Below are positions 1 to 16,600 of a DNA stretch of 64,000 nt, one piece after another (position 1 is the first letter of the stretch; every line of letters starts with the position of its first letter). The translations under genes were made by a program, and so were the position numbers. Origin of the DNA: Corallium rubrum (Eukaryota > Cnidaria > Anthozoa > Scleralcyonacea > Coralliidae). The DNA lies in assembly GCA_964035015.1 (NCBI GenBank), contig OZ036007.1, positions 2,476,791-2,540,790 on the forward strand. The letters are read 5' to 3'. The notes under the pieces are model-generated. The model did no database searches, was not told the origin of the DNA, and saw only the letters and a program-made list of their open reading frames with translations.

Positions 1-2203
<2,203 letters not shown>

Positions 2204-2222
2204 TAACTATATATATATATAT

Positions 2223-2399
2223 AAATATTACCAGGGTTAAGTTACGTTGGCCTGAAAAACAGAGAAAAATCTTCTCGACGTTTCGAGCGAAGGCCCTTCG
2301 TCAGGAGAAATTATCTCCTGACGAAGGGCCTTCGCTCGAAACGTCCAGAAGATTTTTCTCTGTTTTTCAGGCCAACGTGACTTAACCCTGGTAATATTT
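2223..2399. repeat. Fold-back repeat with hammerhead-like core
   Basis: Two arms of about 86 bp are near-perfect reverse complements around a 5-nt centre at 2309-2313. The right arm contains CTGACGA followed by GAAAC (2318-2342), the order of the conserved hammerhead ribozyme core. It belongs with the related units at 2466-2636 and 25065-25571. Confidence 0.8.
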
Positions 2400-2465
2400 G
2401 GATTTCAACCGTGGCCGACGCTGTCCTAGAAGCTTTTAACTATATATATATATGGTATAGTAGGT

Positions 2466-2630
2466 TAATACTGCCGAAACAGAGAACGTGAGTGGTCTAA
2501 CGTTTCGAGCGAAGGCCCTTCGTCAGAGAACGTTTCTCTCTGACGAAGGGCCTTCGCTCGAAACGTTAGACCTACTATACCATATTTCGACTGTTGTTTC
2601 AACACAGCCTACGCAGCACACTACTTTTAT

Positions 2631-2636
<6 letters not shown>
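2466..2636 (+). mobile_element. Penelope-type terminal repeat fragment (inferred)
   Basis: It begins with a CTGCCGAAACAGAGAAC block, continues through an inverted repeat containing CTGACGA and GAAAC (2540-2564), and ends in a block that runs into a TA tract. The end block (from about 2590) recurs at 34270-34320 next to a GIY-YIG endonuclease of Penelope type, and the whole arrangement recurs at 25065-25571. Assignment to Penelope-like elements is inferred from that neighbourhood. Confidence 0.5.

Positions 2637-2702
<66 letters not shown>
2637..2702. repeat. (TA)n microsatellite
   Basis: About 33 TA units directly follow the terminal repeat fragment, the same arrangement as at 34321. Confidence 0.97.
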
Positions 2703-2706
<4 letters not shown>

Positions 2707-3242
2707 AAAGTTCAAAGACTCAACAGTTGTGATTAGACATTTTATTACTAGTTAGTTTCGTGCCACACGCGTATGGTGTGGTACTCTTCAGATAAAATGG
2801 TCTAATGACTAAGATGTAATTACACAGAGAATTATATAAGAATCTAGATGAGGAAGCTTGTTAAAGTTCTTAACGTTCATTTGTTAGTTTGAATTTTCAA
2901 AATGTAACCGTTTTTATGCATGTAAATGTTATACTATAAACATGAATAATCCACTTGAACTAATAGATAAGTGGTTGTCAAAAAAAATTTAAAAAAATGA
3001 ACAAGAGCAGGTCCCGGAAGGCTTATAATAAGTATTAAGTATAAGGAGCTTAAATATATATTGTGAAATTATGTTACAAAGTTCCTGAGGAGAAATTTAT
3101 TAGCATGTCTGCATGATGACACGAGTTCGTTACGTTTTCGTTCGTTACGTTTTTTTTAGTCATTAGACCATTTTATCTGAAGAGTACCACACCATACGCG
3201 TGTGCATGAGTCTTTGTTGAGTCTTTGAACTTTTTCTATAAC
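2703..3242. repeat. Inverted repeat pair flanked by TA tracts
   Basis: Arms at about 2703-2807 and 3157-3242 are reverse complements, with a shared block around the CACACGCGTATGGTGTGG motif. The 350-bp interior shows no coding potential. Both outer sides are TA microsatellites, so this resembles a fold-back element or two inverted element ends. Confidence 0.75.
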
Positions 3243-3297
3243 ATACTCTGGATTTCCATTGAGCACTCTGCCAACGGTTTTTACTACATCGTCTATA

Positions 3298-3298
<1 letters not shown>

Positions 3299-3347
<49 letters not shown>

Positions 3348-3363
3348 CATACATAATATATAT

Positions 3364-3445
<82 letters not shown>

Positions 3446-3457
3446 GTGTGTGTGTGT
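3299..3457. repeat. (TA)n and (TG)n microsatellites
   Basis: TA tracts at 3299-3342 and 3369-3429 are followed by a TG tract at 3430-3457. Confidence 0.95.
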
Positions 3458-3504
3458 TACCCCCTACCCCAACTACCCCAACTCAACGCTACCACTATAT
3501 ATAG

Positions 3505-4372
3505 GTTATTAGAGATGTTTAAACCTTGTAGGGAAGTATTTGGCTTAATGCCTCGGTTCTCCGTTCTTTTTAAAAGTAAGTTAATCACCGCGAGCCATCC
3601 CGCTAATAGTATCCCGCTAATAGTATCCCGCTAATAGTATCCCGCTAACCGGCCAGCTCACGAGACCAAAATTATACAAAAATGTTTGCATATTAAATTA
3701 AGTATAATGGCGCAATCAAGCATTTGTTCTACGGAGAATCTTGTGGTCAGATTTTATTAATTTCTCAACCAAATTCAACCAAAAGTGAAAGGGTTAGCCT
3801 TGGTCTATGATCAACCAGGCACGTTTATAGTACGCGAGCCGACGCTACCAAAAGGCAAAGTGAAATACATTCAGTTCCAGCTTTGTTTTGTTTGTTTCCA
3901 ACAAAATTTAAGACCCACACAGAAGAGAAACGTGTCCTGAACACTTACATTATGACATAAATGATAAAAGATGGCAAAAACCTATAATGAAAGGATCCAG
4001 CTGGGGGTAGTGTGTTCTTGCGCAAGCGGATAGTCTTCATTGATTAACATTACGTAATGTTGTATTTGTAAGCCCATGACGTAACCTTTGAGCGGGGGGA
4101 CACTGTCGAACAAGCGGCTTGCCTTGTATCAGATGAATTTATTGCAAAGAATCATTTAAAACAAGTAAAACAATTTATAAATGTGGTACACGTAATTTGT
4201 AGTTTATCTGGAAAATAGATTTTACAGCCAGGACTAAATACCAGTGCAAATTGTCAGTTTGTCTCTGGCTCTGAGGCCAATCGGGTCGAAGCTACATCAA
4301 AGAGAATAATTAAATATGCACATTGAATGAAAACAAATGCTTACTTCCCTTGTGACTTGATCCATATACACC
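3505..4372. other. Upstream region of the nrf-6-like gene
   Basis: It contains a short triple repeat of tatcccgctaatag near 3601-3647. No convincing exon was seen. It should hold the promoter and 5' UTR of the downstream gene; no TATA box could be assigned with confidence. Confidence 0.4.
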
Positions 4373-4661
4373 ATGACGTTCACCGCCGGCGGACGTCTGC
4401 TTCTTCTCGCGTTCTTCCTTTGCTCTTTGCCCATGGGAAATGGTGAACTGCAGATCCAAAATGAAACATTACAACAATTAGTAATGTCTGAAGATTTTGG
4501 CTATGCCTTGTACAAAGCGTATCGGTCAACCATGGGAGGAATGTCCGAACGCGACATCTCCGCGTTGAAGAAGAAGTTGCCTCAAATCAAATCAACGTCC
4601 TATCTAGCTTGTTACTTGACATTCACCGCCTTGAGTAAGGACCCGCAAAAAATGGCGATGT
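4373..4661 (+). CDS. nrf-6-like: nrf-6-like exon 1
   Basis: Codes residues 1-96 plus one base. It has a hydrophobic signal peptide and the start of the NRF domain, including CYLTF. The donor is GATGT|gtaagt. Confidence 0.9.
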
Positions 4662-7600
4662 GTAAGTTCGTTTACGTATTGTTATTAAATTGATACATTT
4701 AGATGTAGCTAAATTGTGGAATTTCATTATGTCAATTTTAAATCGCGTGGTTTCGTTGTTGGGTAGGATTACCAGATTCTTTTCAATACATTTCATGATA
4801 TAACAAATATTGCGCTAACTCATTGAATAAAATCGTCTGGTCGGTTAGCCAGAATAAAATACCAAAGACCGATTGGGACAGGAAAGATACATGGGAAAAT
4901 TTTCATCCCGCAAACTAAAAGTGATTGCTAGCCGGCTTCACCGCTTGGCCAAATAAAGGCAGAGGAATTTTTAACAGGAAAATAACTACACATTCTACAC
5001 AGTGAGTTCTCGCTTACCGGGCTATCTCGGGCTGGCTCGCTTTTCTCATACAAACAGCCCCTTATAGAGAGATAGTTTATAACTCATTCCTGTCCGAGGG
5101 CTTCCCCGGAGCAGAGGTGAATAAAACCGTCTGGCGAATAATCACCTTTATGAAAGTCAGAAAGTGCGTGGAAACAGTTAACAGTGTAATAATCCGGCAT
5201 AAATATTTAACCGCCGTTACTCTGCATGACTTGACCGCAACTTAAAAAGTTTAACTAACAATTACTGGATGAGGTTGAGCATGAGTATCAAGAATTATCA
5301 AAGGTTTACATGTATGTTGAAATTGTTTGATTAATTCAAATATGTACTGTGTAAACAAACCAGGTGGCAATACAGTAGGTTAATTGTGTTAAATGAGATT
5401 GGTGTCAAATCCACATGAAATAATGATTCTCTGCTGGTCAGTGATGGATTTACAGGGGGGTGCATGCAGGGGGTGCGCACCCTCCCCCCTGGCCTTGGCC
5501 AAGGGAGTGCCTTGTCAAATCCAAGTACATTAAAGGACGCATTCATTCAATGTCTGTGTAAACTTCATAGGACCTAGGTATTAGGTATTATAGCTATCTG
5601 CTATCATATGATTCATAGATATATGATTCATATACAGTCAGGGGTTTCATTAGAAACCGGCGAACTCCAGCGGTTACTTTTCAAATTATCACCGGCTACT
5701 TTCATAATCATTGTTTTAAATTTTAATAGTAAATACCGTATACATGTTCACTTTGAGCCATTCCATTTTCTCTTGAAAACGTAAATGAACTTGAATGTGA
5801 AGAAAGCTGGTTTCTGTGGAAATTTGTAATTTCTTGCTTGATAATTTTCTGTATTAAATCTGTATTAGGGACCTTAAGATCTAGGACGGCAACCTCAACG
5901 ACGACGTCATTTAAACAAAAGAATTATATTTGCAAAACAACGTGAATGAATAATTTTTACTCCCTAGAGTAATCCCAACACCATCCCCGTTCTAATTATA
6001 ACGCCACTTAGAGCATTTTCACATCTTCAGGCACTTTGCTCGCACAGCACCCCCTCTACCAGATCAACCTGGATCCATCACTGTGGTCACAAGCTGTAAG
6101 GCCATTGACACAAATCTTGGAGCAACAGCAAAACCAAACCTATATAGTTTCAAGGCCAGCCTTGTGTAAACAAAAACCAAAATGCAAAATTCAGGCCAGT
6201 CTAAGTTCGGACTAGCGTCCCTCGCAGCCGTGTCCAGAGGAAGGGGGCTGAACACTGGACACAGCTGCGAGGGAGGCTAAGGTCAGACCATCCTCATGTA
6301 AACACCCCTTAACAGTCATGCAATATTAAATTGTGTATCTTGATATAATGCTCACATATTTTGATAATTTTTTAAGACCTTGATGCTGCTGGTAAACCAA
6401 GGAGTGGATATGCTCGGTCAAATTCTTTATGGATGGGCTCATTTAGTGAATGCCAGGATATTTCTGATTCACATTACTGCTTATCAAATATGCGCCTTTC
6501 AATATTCCCACCTTATTCTCCAAATGTGGTATGTTCTTATGTATTTATTAATTTATTTAAGGTGAGATAAGACAGGCAACATTTTTCTTCAACTTGCAAA
6601 AGCAATATTGCATTGCAAGTTGAAAAGTGTTATTGCACCACGGTGGTTGCACGTATTGTCACGCAGCAATGATTTTGTTGCATTAGTTGGAAAAATTTGT
6701 TGAAAAAGTAGACTCCAGTTCTACTTGCTGCAAGTATGCTGATTCAACTTGCAACAAAATCATTGTTGCATAACAGTGTTTAAGGTGGGTGGTAATACAC
6801 TGACACTGTATAATGCTATATTCAACTAGTTGCAATGCAACAATGTTGCAGCAATTGTTGCTCATATTACTTCACCTTCAATCGACTTTCAAATTTACAT
6901 TATAATACAGAGGAATACAAAATGAATAACATTGATGATAATCCGTCTTAAGTGTTTGAATCATTTGAAAATTTAACATAATAGCTAGTAGGTAAAAGTT
7001 AATGAAAAGTTAAGACAAAAGCTGGTGTTCTCTAATACATAATGATAAAAGAACTGCATAAATGACAGACATATTTATAAAATATGAGTGAGATGATCAG
7101 TATTTCTAACAGGCTTTGAGGCTTAGTGCATGAGTGAAAAGAAACATATTGAGAATATCAACGTTGCACAGACCCCTGAAGCGCAATTTCAGTCCACTTT
7201 TCAATGCGCGGTTCGGAAGTTCATTGCCAAGTTTCAAATTAACATTTCCAAATTTAAAAGTTCATTACGAAGTTTGATTTGAAGTTTGAATGTTCAATTT
7301 GAAGTTCAGCTTTGCGCTGTTCTTTGGCTACGCATTTGGTAATTTGGAATCACAGTATGATTAACAACATATTTTCTGAAAGAAATCGTATCAAAAGAAT
7401 GTCTGGACTCGACCGAAGGTTTTCCATAAATGTGAACTTCAAATCAAACTTCATAATGAACTTCTGAATTTGGAAATATAATTTGATACTTGGCAATGAA
7501 TTTTCGAACTGCATATTGAAAAGTGAACTGAAACCGACAATAAGCTGTTGGGGAGGTGCTGGAACATGAACAGAAACTATTGCTTGTACAGTAATGTAAC

Positions 7601-10600
7601 TGCTTTTGCCTCCATGAATATCACACATGCACTGTATAACACCATATATAAACACAATCTTTTTAACCCATTCCTGCCTGAGCTGGCCCAAAATGGCTCC
7701 TTTATTGTCTTACTCTGTCTAATGCCAGATAATTTTACTCATCAAAGGGAGAACAGATCAACATGGGTTAACCCAAAACAGCCTCTTTATTAATTGTTTT
7801 ACTGTCTAAGGGACCGTTCATTATTTATCGGGGGGAGGGGGATGGGTGAGAAATTACCAAACTTTCCTTTTTTTTTCAGGTACCCCCCAAGCAAAGTTCA
7901 AAAATTTGGTAGCCCCCCTGTTTTTATTTGACATAATTTCAGTGCCCCCCCCCCCCAACCCTTCAAATTCTGACAATCTTAAAATTAACCCCACCCACCC
8001 TACCTATAAAACCTCAAAATTCAACCCCATTAACTCTAAACCTAACCTTAACCCTAAACCTAAGCTTAACCATAAACCTAAGCTTAACCCTAGGTATAAC
8101 CTTCTTAACCCCAACCTTAATTCCCACCCGATCCACACATTAAACCAATTGTCACCTTAACCTTCTCCTTAATCTCAATCATAATTATTACCCTAACACC
8201 TTAAACCTCAAATTATAAACCATTCTCCACTACTTTTCACCAACACAATACACCAAGGATGGTAAATCACAACCAGGATCTAAATACCTGAACCTTATGG
8301 TTTACTGTTACTTTACATTTTACAAAACAACACAAAATAATTCCAATTAAAGGCTTTTCTGAATGATTTTTCCCAATAAGAAATGTTTGTTTGTATAATA
8401 ATGTTGATCATCAAAGATTCTTATCCTTGTTTAATACAAAAACTTCATGTCCCCCCTTAAGAACTTATAAATTATTTCAGGGTCCCCCCAGAAGAAGTAG
8501 TAAAAATTTCAGGTCCCCCATTTTCTCACCCATCCCCCCCCCCCCTCTGATAAATAATGAACGGTCCCTAATGCCAGATGATTTTACTCATCAAAGGGAG
8601 AACAGGCATCCTACATGTAGGTGGCAATGGGTTAACCCAAAACAGCCTTTTTATTGTTTTACTGTCTAATCCCAGATGATTTCAGAACCCTCAGACATCC
8701 TAGGCAGCAATGGGTTAATTTTTAGGGTCATCAGTTCCCATCAGTCAACCAGTATTGATTTTGTTTGAACTGTATTAAATTATAAAGTTATTCTTTCTTT
8801 CTTTTACCATTACATAGACATGGGGTGCATGTTTTCCAAAAGTCTGTAACACTATTGATGTTAATATATTAATGGCATATATAGTTGTTCCCGAAGGTGA
8901 GCATTTACATATTAATTGTACTGTACACTATTACGCTGTGTACGTGTTTGATGTCTGTTCAGACAGGCTAATTTTATCCATTCTGTGATAGCCCTTTGGT
9001 AATCTCTTCTTCTTTTATAATTGTTTTAGTTAATAAGGCAATTGAGAAGGCAAATATGACTGTTGAGTATTATGGAACACTTTGTCCTGAAAACGTACCA
9101 TCCTACACCACAGGTGTCAAAGTAACATTGTGAGTTTTGCAATTATGGTAATACCAGGCATACATGTACTTTATACCGGAGGCATGTACTACTACTGTAC
9201 CTCTCCCCCATTAGTAGAACCCAAATAATTAATTGGGTTAATCGACATGTACATTGTACAGTATTTACTTTAATTTATTCCATTTTAACCTAGCTAAATA
9301 ATAAATAATATACAGCAGGTGTGGGGCACTGCCGCACTACAACAGGAGCTAGGCTCCAATATAATTAATACAACAAAAAAGACAAATACAAATATACAGT
9401 GTACATAAAATGACAAAGGTCAGTCAGTAGCAGCAGGATTTAGAAAAGAGTACGTTTTGGGAGGAAGAACATCTTAAACAGATAGATTTCCAGGTCCAAA
9501 AGTTATCAGCATTGTAAGCATTAATAGGTGAGTTTCAGGGTGTTGCGCGCACATCATTTTTCAAAAAAACTGGCAAGCTCCACTCAAAGTAAACATACTG
9601 TTTAAAATAAACAAAGTGTAGAATGATACAGTTTCTGGATATAAAACATTGTTATTCTGCTGTTGTTGGCTTGCTAGCAAGTCTGTTTGCCATTCCTTAC
9701 TTTGTGGGGAGCCCGCCAAGAGCCCATCAATTTCTTTCCAAAACGATGCACATGCAACACCCTGAAACTCATCTATTACAGCATTATTATTGTGATTGTT
9801 GAGGTTTAAACTGATTAACTGAAGTAGAATGCCATATTGAGTAAGATGGATTATTCCAAAGTTTAGATATGTGGTTAATTAAAGTATTAAACTAACTTGA
9901 AAGAGTTTAGTACAGCACTTAGGAACTAGTACAGCACTTAGGAACTAGTACATCTAGTTCAGAATTGTTTCTAGTGATGCCTCTTTCTAGTATAATGGAG
10001 ACTAATAAAGGGTATTGGCAATAAAAATTAAGTTTGTCTAATTTGAAAGAACTTATTAAGTAGTAAAGGAAGACCTTTTACAACTTTGCGTTATTTTTAT
10101 AAATACAGATACACTGTATAACAAATATTTCAATTTGTTTCATATGTAAATGAGATGGTCTCTACTCTCTGACATCATAAGCAATGGTAGAGCATTTTCA
10201 CACATAGCAAACTCAATTATATCTCCAAGTTTATCCAACAAAATCGCTGGAAACTGTGCATTCTCCTTATGACTCTGAACATTTCATGTTGAGGAATCAT
10301 GGAGGTATAAATGATTTTACATTGTAATGCATGGAAATGCTGTACCTGCTTATGACAGCATAGAACATCTCATTTACATATCAAACAAACTGAAATATCT
10401 CAAAAACGAAGAATGATACAAAAAAGTTGCAAAGGGTCTTTCATTACAATTTTGCAAGTTCTTTCAAGTTAGACAAACAAATTTAATTTACATTGCCAAT
10501 TTCCTTTTTTTAAACTTTTAAAGGTTCAGTTATTTTTATATTGTACTTACTGTGGAAAATTTAATCGTAAAATTATTGTCTTTTTCACCCAGAATATTTT

Positions 10601-13600
10601 GTGGAATTCTGTTGTTGCTTTGTTTAATTGGTACAATTTTTGATTTGGTCATTGAGGCATACAATGAGTCCGTTGCAGTGACAAGTCCACCTTGTTCCAG
10701 TGACATCAGAAGCCAAGATGAGCTTGCTCTTAATCACCAAACAGAAAATGATATATATGGCCATTCTTCAGCTGTGAATTCAGATGACCTGATTTTCCTA
10801 GTCCCTCCCAAAAAGAGCTATTTCCATAACAAGACAATAAAGGCTCTAAAAGGTATCATGTGAAATTTAAATATTAATGTGACCTCTAATAAACACCCCT
10901 CTCTCTTGTAAACACCCCTCTAATAAACATATCTCTCTCTAATAAACACTCTTCCTTCTAATAAACACCCTTCTCTCTATAAATGCCCCTCTCTCTAATA
11001 AACACCCCCTCTCTAATAAACGCCCCCTCTAATAAATACTCCTCTCTCTAATAAACGCCCCTTTCTCTAGTGAATACCCTCTCTCTAATAAATGGCCCTC
11101 TCTAATAAACGCCCCTCTCTCTAATAAACACCCCCTCTCTAATAAACGCCTCCTCTAATAAATACTCCTCTCTCTAATAAACGCCCCTTTCTCTAGTAAA
11201 TACCCTCTCTCTAATAAATGGCCCTCTCTAATAAACACCCCTCTCTCTAATAAACACCCCTCTCTCTAATAAACGCCCCTTTCTCTAGTAAATACCCTCT
11301 CTCTAATAAATGGCCCTCTCTAATAAACACCCCTCTCTCTAATAAACACCCCTCTCTCTAATAAACACCCCTCTCTCTAATAAACACTCCTCTCTCTAAT
11401 AAACGCCCCTCTCTCTAATAAACACCCCCTCTCTAATAAACGCCTCCTCTAATAAATACTCCTCTCTCTAATAAACGCCCCTTTCTCTAGTAAATACCCT
11501 CTCTCTAATAAATGGCCCTCTCTAATAAACACCCCTCTCTCTAATAAACACCCCTCTCTCTAATAAACACCCCTCTCTCTAATAAACACTCCTCTCTCTA
11601 ATAAACGCCCCTCTCACTAATAAACACCCCTCTCTCTAATAAACGCCCCTCTCTCTAATAAACACCCCTCTCTCTAATAAACGCCTCTCTCTAATAAACG
11701 CCATCTCTCTAATAAACACCCCCGCTCTAATGAACGCCTCCTCTAATAAATACTCCTCTCTCTAATAAACGCCCCTTTCTCTAGTAAATACCCTCTCTCT
11801 AATAAACGCCCCTCTCTCTAATAAATGGCCGTCTCTAATAAACGCCCCTCTCTCTAATAAACACCCCTCTCTCTAATAAACACCCCTCTCTAATAAACAC
11901 CCCTCTCTCTAATAAACACCCCTCTCTCTAATAAACACCCCTCTCTCTAATAAACACCCCTCTCTCTAATAAACACTCCTCTCTCTAATAAACGCCCCTC
12001 TCTCTAATAAACACCTCTCTCTAATAAACGCCCCTCTCTCTAATAAACACCCCTCTCTCTAATAAACACTCCTCTCTCTAATAAACGCCCCTCTCTCTAA
12101 TAAACACCCCTCTCTCTAATAAACACCCCTCTCTCTAATAAACGCCCCTCTCTCTAATAAACACCCCTCTCTCTAATAAACACCCCTCTCTCTAATAAAC
12201 ACCCCTCTCTCTAATAAACACCCCTCTCTCTAATAAACACTCCTCTCTCTAATAAACGCCCCTCTCTCTAATAAACACCCCTCTCTCTAATAAACGCCCC
12301 TCTCTCTAATAAACACCCCTCTCTCTAATAAACACCCCTCTCTCTAATAAACGCCCCTCTCTCTAATAAACGCCCCTCTCTCTAATAAACACCCCTCTCT
12401 CTAATAAACCCCCCTCTCTACCAAACGCCTCTCTCTAATAAACACCCCTCTCTAATAAACACCCCTCTCTCTATTAAACGCCCCTCTCTACTAAACTCCC
12501 CTCTCTCTAATAAACACCCCTCTCTAATAAACACCCATCTCTCTAATAAACATCACTCTGTCTAATAAACACCTCGTAATAAACGTATGATAAACGCCCC
12601 TGAATATGACTGTAGTATATCACTTCTGACTTGTAAGAAATTTGTTGTATTTTTACAGATCCTTTGAAAGACTTTTTTCTCTGCTTTTCCTTGGTTCGTA
12701 ATACGAAAAGGATTTTCAACACCAATGTTCCTCCTGTCGCAATTACCTCCATCAATGGCATTCGAGTGATCAGTATTACGTGGGTTATTCTTGGACATAC
12801 CTACTTGCTCTTTGTACTGTTTTCTCCTTTCGTAGGTACTGTGGAACACGGGGGAGGGGTATTCCCTGGTATTCAAGGTTGGGGTGTATCGCTGAAAATG
12901 CCCACTCAAAAACGTCCGTACGCGTAGAAATATTAAGAAATGCTTGGTCTTCAACCCGAAGAAGCACAAACCATTAGTTTCCCTTACTGGTAGCCTTCCC
13001 CCGCAGTCGCTTTTAGGGAGGTGGTAAACCCGCTACCCCCAAACGCCTGCTTGTCGGTGGACGACATTCCGTTTTATATAATAGACCAATTAGCTGTAAC
13101 TTTACAAAATCTGGAATCTTGCTCAGCCGAATGACCTCATAAGTCATTATAGCTTGGGTCGTCGCTTGAGTCGCACATTTCTTTCCAATCTTTCAAGATC
13201 AGAGTAACACTTCTAATATCTGCGAACTGGCCTATATATGTGTGATCTTTGACAAGTAACTCGCGTTGTCTTTATAGACGACTCTAATATTTTACCCTGA
13301 GCGGTTATGCCAGATAATTTTAAAATTCGGCTATGCCGTCAGAGACGTTTCGGCAAGCGACACTCTTGAAGGTTTATCCACAACACTGCCATTAACACTT
13401 GACTGACGTTGCGTTGTTGTCATCGGAGTGGGACGAATGTATTATTGTACAATGGCTTACGCCAGCTTATTTTTAATATTCTTTCTAACACCAGATTATC
13501 TATTTGTCACGACAAGACGGTCTACTGTCGCCAAGCCGTCAGACAATGGTAAACAACAAACTAAGGAATGTATTTCAATGAATTAATTAAACGGTCTTCA

Positions 13601-16600
13601 ACTTTCATTAGTAAAGCATGCATCAGCAAAAAACAGTTGAATTGTTCTCAATTTTTTCTATCTAGGGGCAATATGCATGAAAAATTTGAAAATGCCACGA
13701 TATTGACGCGAATAGAGTAAATGAGTGATAAATACAAATAATAGACGGTTGGTCATACTTTCCGGTGAGTTATTTTCCTACACCCGTTCCCTGCATGCGA
13801 TTGGCTGATCTATATTTCTCATAGTACCGTATTGATTTGATTGGTTCCAGGTACACAAAAAGGGGAGCGCGTGGGTATGGTTCGAGAATGCAGAAAGTTG
13901 TGCTCCGAAAAGCAGGCGTTTGTGGGGACGAGCGGGCGTCTCCTAAAAATTAGGGAGCTTTAGCAAGCTAGGACGACGACGGCAATCTAAAGTTCAGTAT
14001 CTAGCAGACACCGCGAATCATTTACGTAGTATTGAATACTTAAAGTATGTTTTTTGACATCCAAAAGCTTTAGAGTTCTAAAAGGATTTTGTCGCATAGT
14101 TTAAAGTCGAACTCAACTAACAGGTTTTACCATTTCACCAGTTAACGTCGTCCTGAAGACGTGAAAATGATCTGAATAACGTTGTATGTAGAACGGGGAC
14201 GGCGTCACGATTACTCTTGGGACTAAAAATTATGCATTTTCTTTGTTGTGTGAGGAAAATTCGATTGTATTAAGGACGTTCTCCTTGACGTTCGCGTTGT
14301 ATTTGCTAAAGCTCCCTAATGTCTGCGATGGAGGCTGCCCTACTGCTGGCCTTCCAGTGGTTATACTATACATGTAATTAGTTTTCTTGGTAATATGTTT
14401 TAGAAAACAAAGTTGGTGCGGTTCGTCATGACAGTCAATTGTTATCCATCATGCCAGTCATCAATGGTTACTACTCAGTGGACAGTTTCTTCTTCTTGAG
14501 GTATATTGATCTTGGTACAGTATCTCTTTCAAAATATAAGTAAGACCTGCGCTAAAGTTGACGTACTCATATTTAAAAATTAAATATTTGTATAGGTAAT
14601 AGCATGGTTTCTCTTGGTGCAATTTGGAAAAAAACATGAACGAGTGAGTTTTCCAAAGACTATCAAAATTGCACGAGTCCGAACGACGAATGTTATTTGA
14701 GGTCTCTGAAAAACTCACGGGTGCGTGTTTTTTTTTCAAAATTGCACATTAATAATAGTGAAAATGTTAGACAAATGTTCTTCCGAGTACAAGCTTACAT
14801 ACATGTACAACCACTCATTGCTCCATTTCTCGAAGCTTCGATGGTTTAAAACTGCTTCGCTTCGTTCACTAAATACGTTAAAGGTTTTACGGGCACTTTA
14901 TTATATGGCAAGCGTCACTTCCGGTGAAATAGCGCGCTGTGATTGGCTTAGAAACATTTTTAGCGGTCCATTACTTTCCCATAATGGACCAGCGGTCCAT
15001 TACGGAAAAAAACCAAACGAGGTCACACTAAACTGACTAAAGTACGTATCATGACAAGGTATAAATGTAAGGTTTGTTGTTTCAAAATGCCATATAATAA
15101 ACTTTTTATTAACCTCGCTTGCTCGGTCTTTACAGAGAAATATCAGACCTCGGTCTTTGTGTACAAACCTCGCCCTACGGGCTCGGTCTGTACCAAAAAG
15201 ACCTCGGTCCGATATTTCTCTGTAAAGACCTCGCGTTCGGTTAATAAGAAGTTATTAATGGCAATATTAAAGCAAAATTCATTCTCTCCTTTGATATGAA
15301 GGAAGTGCTCTAACGATTGGTATGAAGAACTGATTTTGTGTTGTTCTTTTTGTAGTGGGCTTCTTGTAGCCTATACTTGTTTCAGAAAACTAAAGAAAAG
15401 CGAGGGAAAGTTCAACTGGTTTCTATTTTATTTTCATAGATTCTGGAGGTATGCATTAGATTCAATTATTATAACGTAGTTCTGTCACGTGAGCGCTTTT
15501 AGCGCGACTTTCCTGCAATTTGATTGGTTCCTGAACGATTTACACACAAACCGGTAAAGACCGGTTATTACAAAAATCGAAAAACAAAATCGGAAAATTA
15601 AGCGTTTTAAGCTAAAATGGTGTTCAGATATCGTAAAAATGAATTTACTGCGACGAAAATTTATATGATAGTGTTTACGGTGACTGAAAGTGTTTTGGTT
15701 GTTTACAGTTTTCGTTGAAGATCGGTTACTTCTGTCTTTGCTGCTGGTACTCTTGACATTCAAATAAACTTAAAAAATAGGCACGCTTGGGCGTACATGT
15801 ATCTACGGTTTTCATCAGATGTGATCGGAAAAACCTTCTGAAATTTGATTGGTCCCGAAGAATATTCTATTGTTACTTAACTAACATCGGAAAACGTTGC
15901 ATGCCGACATATAGTATCTACTCGCATGCACAGTAGATACTCACCTAGTCGGTCTTTACAGCAAAATTATCCTGTCCCTGGCCTTTTCGCACAAACCTCG
16001 CTCCTTCGTCGCTCGGTCTGTACTGAAAGACCGCGGGCAAAATGATTTTGAAAGATGTCCCGCTCGGTGAATAAGTTTTTATTCATGCAAATTACATGGT
16101 CAGCTCGAAAACCTTTGTCTGAAGAGGGACGATTAATGTCGTATTTCCCTCATCAATACTGGACATCAATACTAAACGTCCCTCATCCAGTCTTCATGAG
16201 GGACAATTGGACTGAACGTACCTCATTACTATTAATGAGGAAATCGTCCCTCGTATAATAATAATCGGGGCGATACTAACAGATTGGCACACTGCTAAAG
16301 AAAGGGTGATGTGAATACTGTTAACAGAAGAGAGTCTCCTAATGACTGTGATCTGAACAACCCCGTCAACATTGTTGCAAAGCTGAATTCATTCTCTATA
16401 TTTAATCTTGTTTTAGCCTCCAAACGTTATGGGGTGATAATTCGTCTTTGCGCATGTGTCGAGGACATTTGATTACTACTAACCCTCAATGCCATGCTTT
16501 TACTTATAACTATTTCATTGTCTGTCATTCTATAAAAGAAATACTTTAGGCATGTCCACGAATCTGAGTATTGACAGTATTCTATTCCTTTCACCTCGCT

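Noticed and set aside
7980..8130. Telomere-like CCCTAA words
   Set aside because: Degenerate, short, and internal to a MITE; not a telomere.
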